64,000 nt of DNA. Source: Ampelomyces quisqualis. Taxonomy: Eukaryota; Ascomycota; Dothideomycetes; Pleosporales; Phaeosphaeriaceae. Below the pieces are notes generated by a model that saw only the letters and a list, made by a program, of their open reading frames with translations, made no database searches and was not told the origin of the DNA. The translations under genes were made by a program, and so were the position numbers. The DNA is taken from assembly GCA_018398575.1 (NCBI GenBank), contig JAGTXZ010000020.1, forward strand, positions 2,232,001-2,296,000. The letters are read 5' to 3'. Shown here piece by piece: positions 1 through 10,851 of this stretch; within the stretch, counting starts at the first letter, position 1, and each line of letters opens with the position of its first letter.

Positions 1-400
1 TACTAAGCCCCTGGCACAAAGTGCTTATTATGTCTCAAAATCCATGCTTGCTAAGTGTCTGAAACGTCCCACGACAGGATTTATACACCTAGGCCAAAGT
101 AACTTGTAGAGTAGCAAGCACAAGCATAGCCTTCTCTTTTTATACATCTGCTAACATTTTCTAGTATGCCCCCATCCCCATCTTTCCTAGTGTATCTACT
201 GCACGGTAAATGCACACACTTTGAGGACAATACACTGACTTTGTACCTGTACTTTTAGTGTTCTCCACATTGGTGAATGTAAGGCTACTTCCCCTGAATT
301 TCTCCGGGTAGTTTCTTACACGGTTCTAGGGGACAATGAATTCCACGTGTTTCTTGGTATTTGGACCGTCGCTTTTGGAGGTCTCGCTGCAGTCGAGTAC
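1..400. other. intergenic / upstream of P450
   Basis: No supportable gene. The P450 reading frame stays open upstream of its chosen ATG to about position 239 but has no in-frame ATG there, so a further 5' exon is not excluded. Confidence 0.5.
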
Positions 401-2163
401 ATGTATGATCCACGAGTGATCAGCATAGGTATTGCTGTCAAGGCCTCGTCAATTGCCGCGATTGTATACTTCAGTGTCCTCACGACAAGCATTCTACTCC
501 ATAGAGCCTTCTTTCATCGTCTTCGAAGGGTATGTATACCCACAAGCATGCGTGTCACCACGGTACGGTACTAGGTAACGCCAAATCAGATCCCTGGTCC
601 ATTCCTAGCGCGTATATCCAAGTTCTACAGCGTCTTTGCCGGTGTTCTCCCCGACTTCCAGTACTACAAGAAGACCGAGAAGTTGTTCGAGGAGTATCAG
701 ACAGATGTGATTCGGACCGGCCCGCGCGAGGTGACCATCTACTGCGTAGATGCCGTCCCACTGATCCATGGATCGATGTCGAGATGCCGCAAAGGGCCGT
801 GGTACGCAAGTGCCGCCCATATTGGAGCAGCATCAGCACATACCGCTCGTGATAAAGAAGAACACAGGCGAAGGCGCAAGGCCTGGGACTATGCTTTCAA
901 TGCCAAAGCACTCCGCGAGTACGAGCCTCGATTGGACAGGCATGCGCTCACCCTTATGTCACGGCTCAAGGAGCAGGCTCAGCTGCCATCCATACGAATT
1001 ACAGATTGGTTCAACTTCTATAGCTTTGACGTTATGGGAGATGTAGGCTTTAGCCGTAGCTTTGGTATGATGGAGAAGGGTGAGGAAGATCAGATGATCA
1101 AATTGCTTCATGACAGCTTGTCACCAATGAGTATCTTCAATCACATCAATTGGGCTCTCAACTTGGCTACACGTACAGAAGCAGGTGCTAAGGCCTTAGT
1201 CGACCACATACACTGGACGGGCAACGTACTCCAAGAGAGAGCGAAAGTAAGAGCCTCAGCGAGCGTTCTTAATTTGACAACACTGACAAAACCAAGAACA
1301 CCCCCAAAGAAAACGACGTCTTCTCCTGGCTGCTCGATCCAACCACTCCAAAAGTCACGCCCGAATTAAACGCCGACTCACGTCTCTTAGTCGTAGCAGG
1401 AAGGTACGCAAATTCACCAAAGCCCCATTACCTCCCTCACTCCTTTCCCACTACATACACACACACCATACTAACATGCAAACCAACATAGCGACACAAC
1501 CGCCGCGACCTTCGCCTGGCTCGCCTACGAACTGTGCAAATCCCCGCAAACCCAAGCCAAACTACGCAAATACATCGACGCCATCGAGCCTTCAAAACCC
1601 CACCTCAACGTCGACGACGTAGCGAACTGCGCATATCTAGACGGCGTAATCAACGAGACATTGCGCCTCCACCCAGCCGCAAGCCATCCCCTCCACACAC
1701 CCTCCCTACCCTGCACTCCACCCCAATAACAAAACGCTAACCGCACAAGCAGGTCCCCTCCGGCGTCCAACGCGAAACCCCTCCCGAAGGCATCACACTC
1801 CCAAATGGCACATACATCCCCGGCCGCATCATCATCTGGATGCCTGTTCACTCTATCCAGCGCGATCCGCGCTACTTCGCCCAGCCGCTTTGTTTCCTGC
1901 CGGAACGCTGGACCGCGGAGATGCCTGAGGCTGTCATGGATAAGCGCGCGTTCATGCCGTTCAGCACGGGCGCGTACAACTGCGTGGGCCAGAAATTCGC
2001 TATGATGGAGTTGCGCAGCGTTACTGCGAATTTGATGCGGTTGTTTGAGATGGAGTTTGCGGCCGGGGAGGATGGGACGGAGATTTTGGAGAAGAGTCGG
2101 GATTGTTTTACGACCAATGTGGGCAAGTTGGATGTGAAGTTGACGCCGAGGTATAGGTCGTAA
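401..2163 (+). CDS. cytochrome P450 monooxygenase, five exons
   Basis: Membrane-bound haem-thiolate monooxygenase; substrate unknown. Proposed exons are 401-529, 575-1246, 1297-1403, 1492-1678 and 1753-2163, giving 501 aa. ATG 401 begins a short hydrophobic anchor, followed by the proline hinge IPGPFLARISKFY at the start of exon 2. The I-helix oxygen-binding motif AGSDTTAATF spans the exon 3/4 junction. The K-helix ETLR lies near residue 358, the PERW motif near 415, and the haem loop FSTGAYNCVGQKFA has its ligand Cys at 442. Exon 3 ends with AG and exon 4 supplies C, restoring the Ser codon of the I-helix. The last intron begins with GC (1679-1752), has a GCTAAC branch site and is needed to rebuild HPAVPSGVQRE. 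All family landmarks are present, so the gene looks intact. A specialised-metabolism or detoxification role is likely, but the CYP family cannot be set by eye and no biosynthetic cluster surrounds it. Confidence 0.9.
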
Positions 2164-2355
2164 GGAGAGGGAAGGAAGCGAGGAAGGAGTGCGCGCAGTC
2201 TAGTGTGGATAGTGGTGGTAGTCATGTGAAACGACTGGAATGCTCAGATTCATTTGATGATAACGCCCGCTTCAATCAAGATCCAACACGTGGCTATGCA
2301 TAGCGATACCCAAGAAGAAATTGTAAACGCCTCATGGACCCATGGACAGCGCACC

Positions 2356-5300
2356 CTACCGCGCTATCCTCAATGCTCCGCCCTTCCTCCCACTCTGCCT
2401 CCTCATGCTCTCAAGCTTCTGTTTGAGCTGATCGTGTATTTTCCTGTTCTGTGCCCAGCCTTCGCTCAATTTTTGCATTCGCAGAGCGGCGATAACAGCC
2501 AACGCTGCAGACTTGAGCTTTGGTCGGCGTTGGTGTACAGTGATGTCTGGCGTGATGCCCATTTGCGAGATGAGGTTGAGGTCTTCTTGATTACTGTGTG
2601 GTTGTTAGTAATGCGTTTCAGTAATAGGCACGTGAACGTGAATACGTACCATTCGCTGTAAACTTGGATCTGCATCATAAAGAATCGCTTCTGGTATCCA
2701 AGAGAGTCGCGGAAACCCTCGGCACGTGAACACCTCGCTCGTAGATATTGAATCTGCTTCGCTAAGCCGTTGATCTCTTTGATGTGACGCTTCGTCAAAG
2801 CCTCGGCTTGCTCATCCAAGTCAATGGCATCTTGGTGAGACTTGTGTTGTATGGCTTTGGAGGAAGCTTGGAGGAGGCGGAGCTGGGATTCCTTCTCACG
2901 TAAAAGAGACTCCAGATCACGAAGCTGCTGTTCCAGAGCGGATTGCTGCTCACGTTGTGCAGCTTTCGCGTCGGCCTGGAATTTGCGATGCTGTGATTCC
3001 TTTTCTCGCATGCGTGCCTCGAGATCATGTATCTTGTTCTCGAGGGTAGCTCTCTGTTCACGTTGCGCAGCTCGTGTTTCTGTCTGGTGAGCGGAGCTTT
3101 GGTGTTCCTTTTCACGAATTATCGACTCCAAAACCGAGATCTTGTCTTCGAGTGAACCCTTCTCTTCATTGATCTCATCAACCTGCTCCAACAATGCCTC
3201 GAGCTCATCGTCGAGATCTTGCTTCTCATGGCGTGCTGTGTCACGAAGATCCTCAAGCGCTTGCAGACGTTCTTCCGCCAACCGCTGTAGTCGGTCGACT
3301 TCACTCGTCTGACCATTCAGATCATCGCGGAGGTTCTCCAGTTCGTCATCACGCTTGCGAACAAGATCCTGCATAACGTCAAGCTGAGTGCCGGGCTCGT
3401 CGGCATGGCTTCTCATGGCATCAAGCTCGGCATCCCGTTCAGAGATCGTTCGTCGAGCTGTATCTAGCTCGCGGGTTCGGTCGCTGAGCTCGCCTTTGAG
3501 CTGCTTAAGCTCGTTGACAGTGGCTTCCTGGACCTCCATCTTCTTCTGCAGGGTGGTGATATCGCGCTCGCGGGCTTGCAAAGTTGCCTGCATACTCGAC
3601 AATTCCCGTGCAAGATTGTCCCTCTCGCGTGTAACCCTTTGAAGAGCCTCGATCTGGGTGTCCTTGCCGGACATGGTTGAGCGCATATTGCGCAGCTCGC
3701 TCTCGACATTGTCACGCTCCTGTCGAAGGGTAATAACCAAGGCATCACGATCGTGGTTGCCCTTACGAAGTGCCTCCACTTGCTCGTCTTTGCTGGACAT
3801 TCTCACAACGAGATTTTCGCGGTCGCGACGGAGGCCGTCGAACTCGCGCGAGAGAGCATCCCGTTCTCGTGTCGCCTTGTTTAAGGCGTCCACCTGAGCG
3901 TCCTTGTTTGTAAGAGTTGATCGTAGGCCTGTAATCTCGTGGGTAGCATCGTCGCGCTCACGGCAAAGCTTGTCCATGCTGTTAAGATCCCGATCTTTCT
4001 GGTTGATGGTCTGTCGAAGTTGTTGCACTTGCTGTTCATAGGAGGCAACATCGCGTTGAAAGCGGGTTATTTGCTGCATGGCGTCCTGTAGCTGTCTCCG
4101 GTAATTGTCCAGCTCATCAGCCTTTGCTTCCGCCATATCGACTCTTGATTGCAGAAGCTCAATCTCGACGCCCTTCTCGCGTGTGATATCCACCACCTTC
4201 TGCCGAGCATCGTTGGCAGACTGCTGAGCTAGCTGAACTTGGTTGTCGCCTTGCGATTCGGCAAGCTCCAGGCGCTCCCGGATAGCCTCGAGCTCTGCCT
4301 CTTTGTCGGTCTGTATAGTCTGCATGCGGCGTTGTAGGTCCTTGATATCAGCATCCTTCTCCCGTTCTATCGATCGGAGACGTTCTTCGATAACGGAAAG
4401 CTCGTGTCGCTTCTGGGCCTCGGCCGTCTCGAGCTCACGCTCGGCGTCGTCGAGTTGCTGCTCTAGTTCGCGGATCTCCTGGTCTTTGCCATCGGCAGCC
4501 AAGTCGAGCTTTGATTGTAGCGCCTCAATCTCCGCATCTTTTGCGGTTTCGAGAGAGCGGACCTGCTCCTCAAGGTCTTCAATCTTCTCCTCCTGCTGCT
4601 CCAATCGCCGTTCCTTCTCTGCAGCGCCGGTGTGTTGCGAGTCTCGGAGCGAGCGCAGCTCTTCCTCGAGCTCAGCGATCCTGTCCGCTTGTGTCTTCAG
4701 CAGGCGCTCTTTCTCATCGAGCTCATCCGATTGCGAGCCTTGGGCTGTTTTTAGCTTCTTTTCCAGCTCCTCAATCTGCTCCTCGTGCTCATCTAGCAGC
4801 TGGTCCCGTCGTATACACTCTGCCTGTGCCTCCTCTAGTTCAGCGCTGACCTTGTCCAGCTCGTCTTCGGCACTCCGTGCCTCTTCAAGCTTCTCCTCCA
4901 AACGCTCGACCTCACCAGCGCGCTCCTCGGCCAGCCGTCGGAGCTCGTCCATCTCTTCGCGCATGCCCTCGTCAGCATGGCGCCTCTTGACCTTGTCGGC
5001 ATATTCCCTGAGTTGCTGCTTGTATGTCTCGAGCTCTCTCTCAGCGGCTTTCAGGTCCTTGGAGTACTGTTTGATGTCGCGCGACATTGTGACCTTTTCG
5101 GACTTGAGGCTGATGTTTTCTTCCAGCGCTCTCACGTTGAACTCGGGGCCCATCTTCTGGAGGTTCTCTTCGAGGAAGTGAATCTTGAGCTTGAGGCCAA
5201 AGTTCTCCTTGTCTATCTGCTCGAGGCGCTGCTCGGGGGGTTAGCATCTGGTCAAGCCGCGTGTGCCAAGTATACCCACAGCTTCCTGCTCCCTCAGCGT

Positions 5301-5774
5301 GAGCACGTTTCCATTGCCGTTGTCCATCTCGCCCTCTGCCCTCCTTGGCAGTGCCATGGGCGTGCTCATGGCGCTCGAGCTGGCATCTGGCACGGGCGTG
5401 CGACCATCGACCGAGTCGGCAAACGAGCTTGACTGCACATCGAACGTGCTCGCTTCGGGCAGCGGCGTGTTGCTCATGTTGAAGCCCGGTTTCAGAGCCG
5501 CCGGCGTCATGATTTTGCCGTCGAGCAGGCCATTGACCTGGCGCGTCCGGTTCGCAGTTGCGCTTTTCAGCATGGGCGTGAATTCGTTGCGCGCATTCGC
5601 GTTGCGTATGGTCGCCAGAGGGTTCCGGGGGGTTCGTGCGCCCGACATGTGCTTGAACAGGTTGTCGCGGTCTGCAGGCGCGTGGAAGGATTCTTCTCTG
5701 CTGAAGGACAAATCGGCCGGGTAACGCGTCGTGTCGCCGACTTCCGTCTGGGGGGTTCCGGGAACATATGCCAT
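2356..5774 (-). CDS. microtubule-organising coiled-coil protein, Mto1/ApsB-like
   Basis: Likely scaffold that recruits gamma-tubulin complexes to septal, nuclear or spindle-pole microtubule-organising centres. Exons (minus strand) are 5774-5280, 5231-2650 and 2593-2356, giving 1104 aa. Residues 1-165 are low-complexity. Across the first junction comes a centrosomin motif 1-type stretch (TLREQEA, then KENFGLKLKIHFLEE). About 800 residues of charged heptads (E/K/R/L/Q-rich) follow, almost certainly coiled coil. The C-terminus (FFMMQIQVYSE, then DLNLISQMGITPD and RRPKLKSAALAVIAA) matches the Mto2-binding region of fission yeast Mto1 as I know it. The last intron joins TG to T, giving Cys, and restores that domain. 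The first donor reads GTGGGT, which is weak, so that junction is less certain than the second. A general centrosomal coiled-coil protein is the alternative, but having both end domains makes Mto1/ApsB the best call. Confidence 0.85.
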
Positions 5775-6102
5775 GGCGGGTTATTATATGTCCTCTGTAT
5801 AATGCACAAGTGAGGGGAGGAGGGCTGGGGGAGAAGGCAGGACTCGCAGCGCGCACGCCTCTATGGCCCCGAGGTGTCGTCTTCGTCTTCGTCTGCGCCG
5901 TCAAGGTCGGTGGTCAATGTTTGGCAAAGTAAACACGCCGGACCGCGCTAGCTTGCCCCATGCGTGCCCGCCGCGCTAGGCCGGAAGAGGCTACCCGGAA
6001 AAACGTTGCCGCTAGCCAGTCACGTGCTGATTCCTGTTCGACCGTGATTGATCATTGACCCTTGCGTCCCATCTACCGAGCTTACCACTTCAGCCAAGCA
6101 TC
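5775..6102. promoter_or_regulatory. divergent intergenic region, Mto1-like / ECD
   Basis: Shared upstream region of two divergently transcribed genes. No strong TATA box seen. A CACGTG E-box-like hexamer-containing stretch (gtcacgtgctg) lies near 6020. Confidence 0.4.
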
Positions 6103-8103
6103 ATGCATTTTCCCCAGGATGACTTGAAATGGTTTGGGCAAGGATTCGATGGCTTCCCCAAGAAGCTGCCAGACGATGTCGTCGAGTACATCATCTTCGT
6201 CATCGACACAACTCTCTCCGACATACAAACCAGAGAGCGCCTCCAGGCTTTCCAGCGCTCTGTGTGGCAGCTCGAAAAGAAGTTTTTGAAAGAGTACATT
6301 TGGCAACGCGAACACCTTACCCTTGAACTTGTCCGGGAAGACGGACGCTGGATGCTCAAGGGACGGACGAATTATGGTGATAGTGTTGCGGATGAGTGGC
6401 TCATCGTATGGCTCCTCAGAGAGTTGAGCAAACAGTTCCGAGATGCCTGGATACGCATATACGATACTGACGGTGAATTTCTGCTGATCGAGGCCGCGAA
6501 CGCCTTGCCGAAATGGCTGAACCCTGAAGTGGCCGAGAACAGGGTATGGATCAATAGCCACCGCCTGCTCATCGTGCCATTGAGCAAAGGAGAGACCGAC
6601 CCCGCACCATTGAACATGGAAGATGCGCTCAAGATACTGGATCATAGCCCGGCTCGACCACAGCAATACCTCAAAGTTGAGAAGGAAGCATTTCACCGCT
6701 TAGACAAGTACCCAGCTGCTATCGCTGAGAATCAACATCATGCCACTCTCCCTCTACCACGCAAAGTCGCACACATCCTACACATAAATCCTTCATACAT
6801 CGCTCCAATCGTCGAAGCCTTTTACCTGCGCGACCCTATCTCGATCTGCCTCCTGCAACCCGAAAAGTCAAAATTACCGTTGACATTTACCCCGGATGAC
6901 TTCATTGATGTGAGCGTGCGATTTACCAAAGTTCTGTATGCGCAGCTTTTAGGTCAACAGTGGAGCCCGCCGCTCCCATGGGACTCCGCTCAGGAACGAC
7001 TAGTCAAGAACGCACACGGAACAGAGAAAGCGGAGATGGGAGTCAAAGTCGCCGCTGGCTTGCAGATCCTGATCTCACACTCCCTCTTCGCATCAAACAA
7101 GCCTGTCCGCGAGATCAAGCTCTTGCTTGAGGACCTGGACAGTGGCGACGATGTTCTGCCCAACGATGAGGAAGTCGCATTCTGGCCAAAGCGTGAGGAT
7201 GATGAGAGCTGGCTGAACATTGACTTCTCCGAATTTGAGAAGGAGCTTGCTGGAAAAGGTAGTAGTGACGGGAAGGGTTTTGGGGACAAGAGTGCCCAAG
7301 ACAATCTGAAGAAAATGGTTGAGCGGTTTAATGCTTTCTTGGCAGACGATGAGGCAGATCATAAGGGAGCTACAGACCTAGACCCGATGGATATCGACAA
7401 TGACTCAGAAGCCGGAGAAAGAGGCTGGGACGATCCTGATACAGATGAGCCTGACCGCGAAGAAATAGCAGGAGAGCGAAACACAACTGGGATAAAGGCC
7501 TCAACGAAAGATGACTCAACCGCAGAGCTGCGAACCAAGCCTCGATCTAAGGCTGCTGCGGAGGGAGAAGACGCTAGCGAAGACGAAGAAGCCGATGCTG
7601 AATATGCAGAATACGAAGCTGCCTACGAGAAATTCATGACACTCTCAGCAGCTGAAAAAGCACTTCTCACCGATGAGGCTCGCATACTCGCTCTCGAGCA
7701 AGATGCCGAACAAGAAGAAGATGAGGAGATTAAGAAGCTAACAGAAGCAATGGAAGCTGAGCTCTTCGGGCATGGCGCACTCAATCTCACCCCAAAGCCG
7801 GAACATGTACACGAGAAGGGACTACTCGGGGACGTAAAAGGCAAAGGCAAAGCAAAGCTGGAAGGAATCAGCGAGAAAGGATCCGAAGAAGATGAAGACG
7901 ATGATGATGACGAGAACCTCCTGGATGAAGATTACAACTTGGCAGATAACATGCTCAAAGCTTTCAAGGGCCAAGCAGGGTTGGCCGGGCCGGCAGGCAA
8001 CATGATGAAGCTCATGGGCGTGCAATTTCCCCGCGATGCAGATGATGAAATCAAGGAAAAAAGATCAGAGGATGAGGGGAAAGGTAAGGCGATAATCGAA
8101 TGA
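6103..8103 (+). CDS. ecdysoneless / SGT1-family protein (ECD)
   Basis: Intronless, 666 aa. The N-terminus DDLKWFGQGFDGFPKKLPDD followed by VEYIIFVID is the conserved opening of the ECD family (human ECD/hSGT1, Drosophila ecdysoneless), unrelated to the HSP90 co-chaperone Sgt1. In other organisms the family is tied to pre-mRNA splicing (Prp8 stability) and transcription control. The first ~380 residues are folded-domain-like. Residues ~400-620 are rich in D/E with acidic patches (EDEDDDDDEN), and the C-terminal part contains AFKGQAGLAGPAG, resembling a conserved ECD tail. ATG 6103 was chosen over the upstream in-frame ATG at 6055 because the family begins at this point. Function in this fungus is inferred from homology only. 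Confidence 0.85.
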   Translation: MHFPQDDLKWFGQGFDGFPKKLPDDVVEYIIFVIDTTLSDIQTRERLQAFQRSVWQLEKKFLKEYIWQREHLTLELVREDGRWMLKGRTNYGDSVADEWLIVWLLRELSKQFRDAWIRIYDTDGEFLLIEAANALPKWLNPEVAENRVWINSHRLLIVPLSKGETDPAPLNMEDALKILDHSPARPQQYLKVEKEAFHRLDKYPAAIAENQHHATLPLPRKVAHILHINPSYIAPIVEAFYLRDPISICLLQPEKSKLPLTFTPDDFIDVSVRFTKVLYAQLLGQQWSPPLPWDSAQERLVKNAHGTEKAEMGVKVAAGLQILISHSLFASNKPVREIKLLLEDLDSGDDVLPNDEEVAFWPKREDDESWLNIDFSEFEKELAGKGSSDGKGFGDKSAQDNLKKMVERFNAFLADDEADHKGATDLDPMDIDNDSEAGERGWDDPDTDEPDREEIAGERNTTGIKASTKDDSTAELRTKPRSKAAAEGEDASEDEEADAEYAEYEAAYEKFMTLSAAEKALLTDEARILALEQDAEQEEDEEIKKLTEAMEAELFGHGALNLTPKPEHVHEKGLLGDVKGKGKAKLEGISEKGSEEDEDDDDDENLLDEDYNLADNMLKAFKGQAGLAGPAGNMMKLMGVQFPRDADDEIKEKRSEDEGKGKAIIE

Positions 8104-8656
8104 AGTATCTGTAGCCTTGCAGTCGCACCTAACGAATTTGTGCCCTGCATTGTACGAGCGCTCATCTTCCCTCCCACAGACCTCACGTGACTGTTCGCAA
8201 TAGTGTCTTATTCATCGCTATCGTGGTGTAGTATACGGACACGTGATGAAGGGTTTAGTAAGTAACGTGGGGTGGACACCAGGTCCAGCAACAGTTCGTG
8301 ATCGGACGACCACACGTTCAGTACAAGTCGGGCCAGGCGGTGCAGACTGCTACCTCCAAGATGTAGACCAAGGTCCTTTGAGACCTTTGAGAGATCAGAG
8401 TCCACTGAAGAGTATGCAAGGTCTCCCCAGCATTTTACATGCTAGATTAGTAGCTAATGAAATAACTAGTCCAGCCTTGAGCTTCAGCGGTCGCAAATTA
8501 TCGCCTGACCTAGTGTGTATTGGTTATTAGGGGGGATTTCATAGATCTCCACTGGCACCGATGCTTCCTCAGCTCACATCTTCAATGTGATAAAATTACG
8601 CCCAGGACTTGACCCAAAACTACATCCTTCTCAGATGATAAGAAACCATACATCGC
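8104..8656. other. intergenic, no gene seen
   Basis: Lies between the convergent ECD gene and the Cys-rich hypothetical gene. Stop codons are frequent in all frames and nothing recognisable is present; presumably 3' UTRs of both genes. Confidence 0.5.
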
Positions 8657-9457
8657 CTACTCCACCACCTCCATAGCCTCAGCCGCCTCCACAATATCCA
8701 CATATACTCTCCACCCCCGGCAAAGCAAACAAACCTCGACAAATCGTTCCTCACCGCTCGCCTCCGCGCAACTCCCGCACCGTCCCTCCACATACTTCTC
8801 CCTCGCCTTCGCCAACCCCTCCAGCTCCACCTCACGACACCGGAAACACGTCCAGCGACTACCACACGCGCAGCTCCGCGTCTCTCCATGTGCCGAAGCC
8901 ATGTTCGCACACTTCTCGCATACCGACACCCTTGCGCCGCGCGCCATGATGAGTCCGCGATCGAATGCGCCACACTCTTGCGCGTAGTGAGTGACGCGAC
9001 AGCCCTTGCAGACGAGCACGGGGGGTCGATCGGGTGGATGGGTCTCGCATTTGCGCAGCTCGCCCCAGTGTCTGTGCATGCCTGGACGGAGGCTTTGACC
9101 GCAGGCGACGCCGCGCTGTGGTGCTGCTGCGCAGTGGTTGTTGTCGTTTGTGTCGAGAAAGCGGGCGATGAAATTGGCAAAGGTTTGTTCGGTCTGGTGA
9201 GCTTGTTCTTTCTTGTTGCGCTGATTGGATTCCCATGCTTGAACAATTTTTGGGTAGCTTTTGAGGAGATCTTCTCTCTTGACAAGGCTTGGTGAGCGAT
9301 GGATGATGCCTGCTGAGGTGGGCGCCCAGCTGACGAGGTAGGTGCCATCGGAGTGGTCTGCTATTATTGCTTGTGGGATAGATGGATCCCATATTGGGTA
9401 TTCGAGGAGTGTTTCGTCGGAGAAGAGCATTTCGTCGGACTCGTGGTTGTTGGTCAT
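8657..9457 (-). CDS. hypothetical Cys-rich protein, probable zinc-binding
   Basis: Single exon, 266 aa, from ATG 9457; the frame continues upstream but has no earlier ATG. Not recognised. The N-terminal ~90 residues (EYPIWDPSIPQAIIADHSDG, then TYLVSWAP) look like a small folded domain. The C-terminal 150 residues carry repeated CxxC pairs (VCKGCRVTHYAQEC, VCEKCANMA, CACGSRWTCFRC, CGSC, CLLC) that would suit two or three zinc sites. No signal peptide or membrane segment. The gene lies in a run of four similarly sized lineage-type hypotheticals. Confidence 0.6.
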   Translation of the reverse strand: MTNNHESDEMLFSDETLLEYPIWDPSIPQAIIADHSDGTYLVSWAPTSAGIIHRSPSLVKREDLLKSYPKIVQAWESNQRNKKEQAHQTEQTFANFIARFLDTNDNNHCAAAPQRGVACGQSLRPGMHRHWGELRKCETHPPDRPPVLVCKGCRVTHYAQECGAFDRGLIMARGARVSVCEKCANMASAHGETRSCACGSRWTCFRCREVELEGLAKAREKYVEGRCGSCAEASGEERFVEVCLLCRGWRVYVDIVEAAEAMEVVE

Positions 9458-9836
9458 GTCCGTGTTCGCGGTGCTGCAATGGAAGGCAAGAAATTGAGAC
9501 GACTTGACCGACAAGAGTCAGAAACTCAGGTGAGAAATGTCACACCCAATTCAAAGTGAATGTCAAAGTTGGAGTCTAATTTCGCGCACGGGGAGCTTAT
9601 TGTCCAGGTAGACTTTCCACTCAGAGTCACCTTGGCTTTCACGCATACAAACAAAGTATCTTACAATTGTACAATCAACAAACCTCAGCATCCCAGGCAA
9701 GGCAACAGAATCTCACATATAGTAGCGGTGACTGCGATTGTTGGACTCAGTAGGCAAGTAGTTCTTGGATTCTGTATCAAAACAAGAAACTTTTCCACCT
9801 ACTCACCAACACCCAGCCACCACATCATCATCCAAC
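9458..9836. promoter_or_regulatory. divergent intergenic region
   Basis: Separates two divergent hypothetical genes; presumed promoters of both. No distinctive element seen. Confidence 0.4.
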
Positions 9837-10568
9837 ATGACAGACCCAGACCCCAAACAACATGTTACTGCCGAGGCACCTGAGTCCAAGCACCACCATG
9901 AAAGACACGACAGTAATGCATTATCCCACTACCTCCTCGAAGTCACAGCATTCACACCAGGAAGCAGCACGCAGACAGCCCTCGCCATGCGCGACACCAT
10001 GAACAGCAAGACCATTGAAGAAAGTTACGCCACCATCTCCGCCAAACTCAACGCTTCAAAAAAACGTGACGCCAGCCGAACAGAATACGCCACGCGCGAT
10101 CCCGACCGCGCGGGTGTTCTCATCGAGTACGACGGCATGTACTTGACCGTCCTGGAAACTGTGTCCGACGACTCTCTCACCGACGACAGACGCGGCACAT
10201 GGTGCGGCTGGCTTGCGCGTCACCAGATCGATATGCCCTTGCTGTGCGAGTGGGAATGCATACCTAAGAAGCTTGTTGGCATGAACTTGATTGCTGCAGC
10301 AAGGGTCCCCGAGGGTGCAGATGGTGGATGGTGGCATGTGCATAGTGAGAGGATTACGTTCTTACGCTGCGCTGTTGGCGAAGAATCGGTTTTGGCGGAG
10401 GGGGGACGGGATGTTGTGCTCGCTGGCCTTTCGGAGAAGGACTTCTTGATCGCGTGTGAGGATCTGTATAGGGATGCTGTCGTGATGGCGGAGTTGGCTT
10501 GGGTGAAATTCCAAGAAGAATATGAGATGGAGGAGGGAATGGGGTTGGAAGACTGGGAGATTGTGTAG
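9837..10568 (+). CDS. hypothetical protein
   Basis: Single exon, 243 aa from ATG 9837 (MTDPDPKQHVTAEAPESK). No family recognised. It is acidic, with a Trp-rich central part (GTWCGWLARHQ, GGWWHVHSERITFL) and an acidic C-terminus (QEEYEMEEGMGLEDWEIV). No signal peptide or membrane helix. Codon use and the absence of stops over 240 codons support a real gene. An upstream in-frame ATG at 9765 is possible, but its extra sequence looks like a 5' leader. Confidence 0.6.
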   Translation: MTDPDPKQHVTAEAPESKHHHERHDSNALSHYLLEVTAFTPGSSTQTALAMRDTMNSKTIEESYATISAKLNASKKRDASRTEYATRDPDRAGVLIEYDGMYLTVLETVSDDSLTDDRRGTWCGWLARHQIDMPLLCEWECIPKKLVGMNLIAAARVPEGADGGWWHVHSERITFLRCAVGEESVLAEGGRDVVLAGLSEKDFLIACEDLYRDAVVMAELAWVKFQEEYEMEEGMGLEDWEIV

Positions 10569-10851
10569 CTTGGAAAGGGGAGCGTGTCGGATTTTGATCC
10601 AAGACTTGATTCGAGTCAAGCTTTTGGTATAATTTTTAAGTAATCGTGGACAAGCTTTTATGCTCGAACCGGGGCGTCTTTTGCACTGGAATGGACTAGC
10701 ATTGCTGCTAGGTACGGGGTATCCCCCGAAAAATACGTGGACAATCAGCGATGCTCCAGCTCCGCATCTTCCTGAACACCTAAAGGAACGATACTCCCTA
10801 AAGGAACCATACTCTCTGCATTCCTTCACCTCACTACCTCCATCCATGCTC

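Noticed and set aside
4243..5181. Plus-strand Ser-rich open frame opposite the coiled-coil gene
   Set aside because: It is the antisense shadow of Glu/Leu-rich heptad codons; the Ser/Arg-only composition has no protein-like features.
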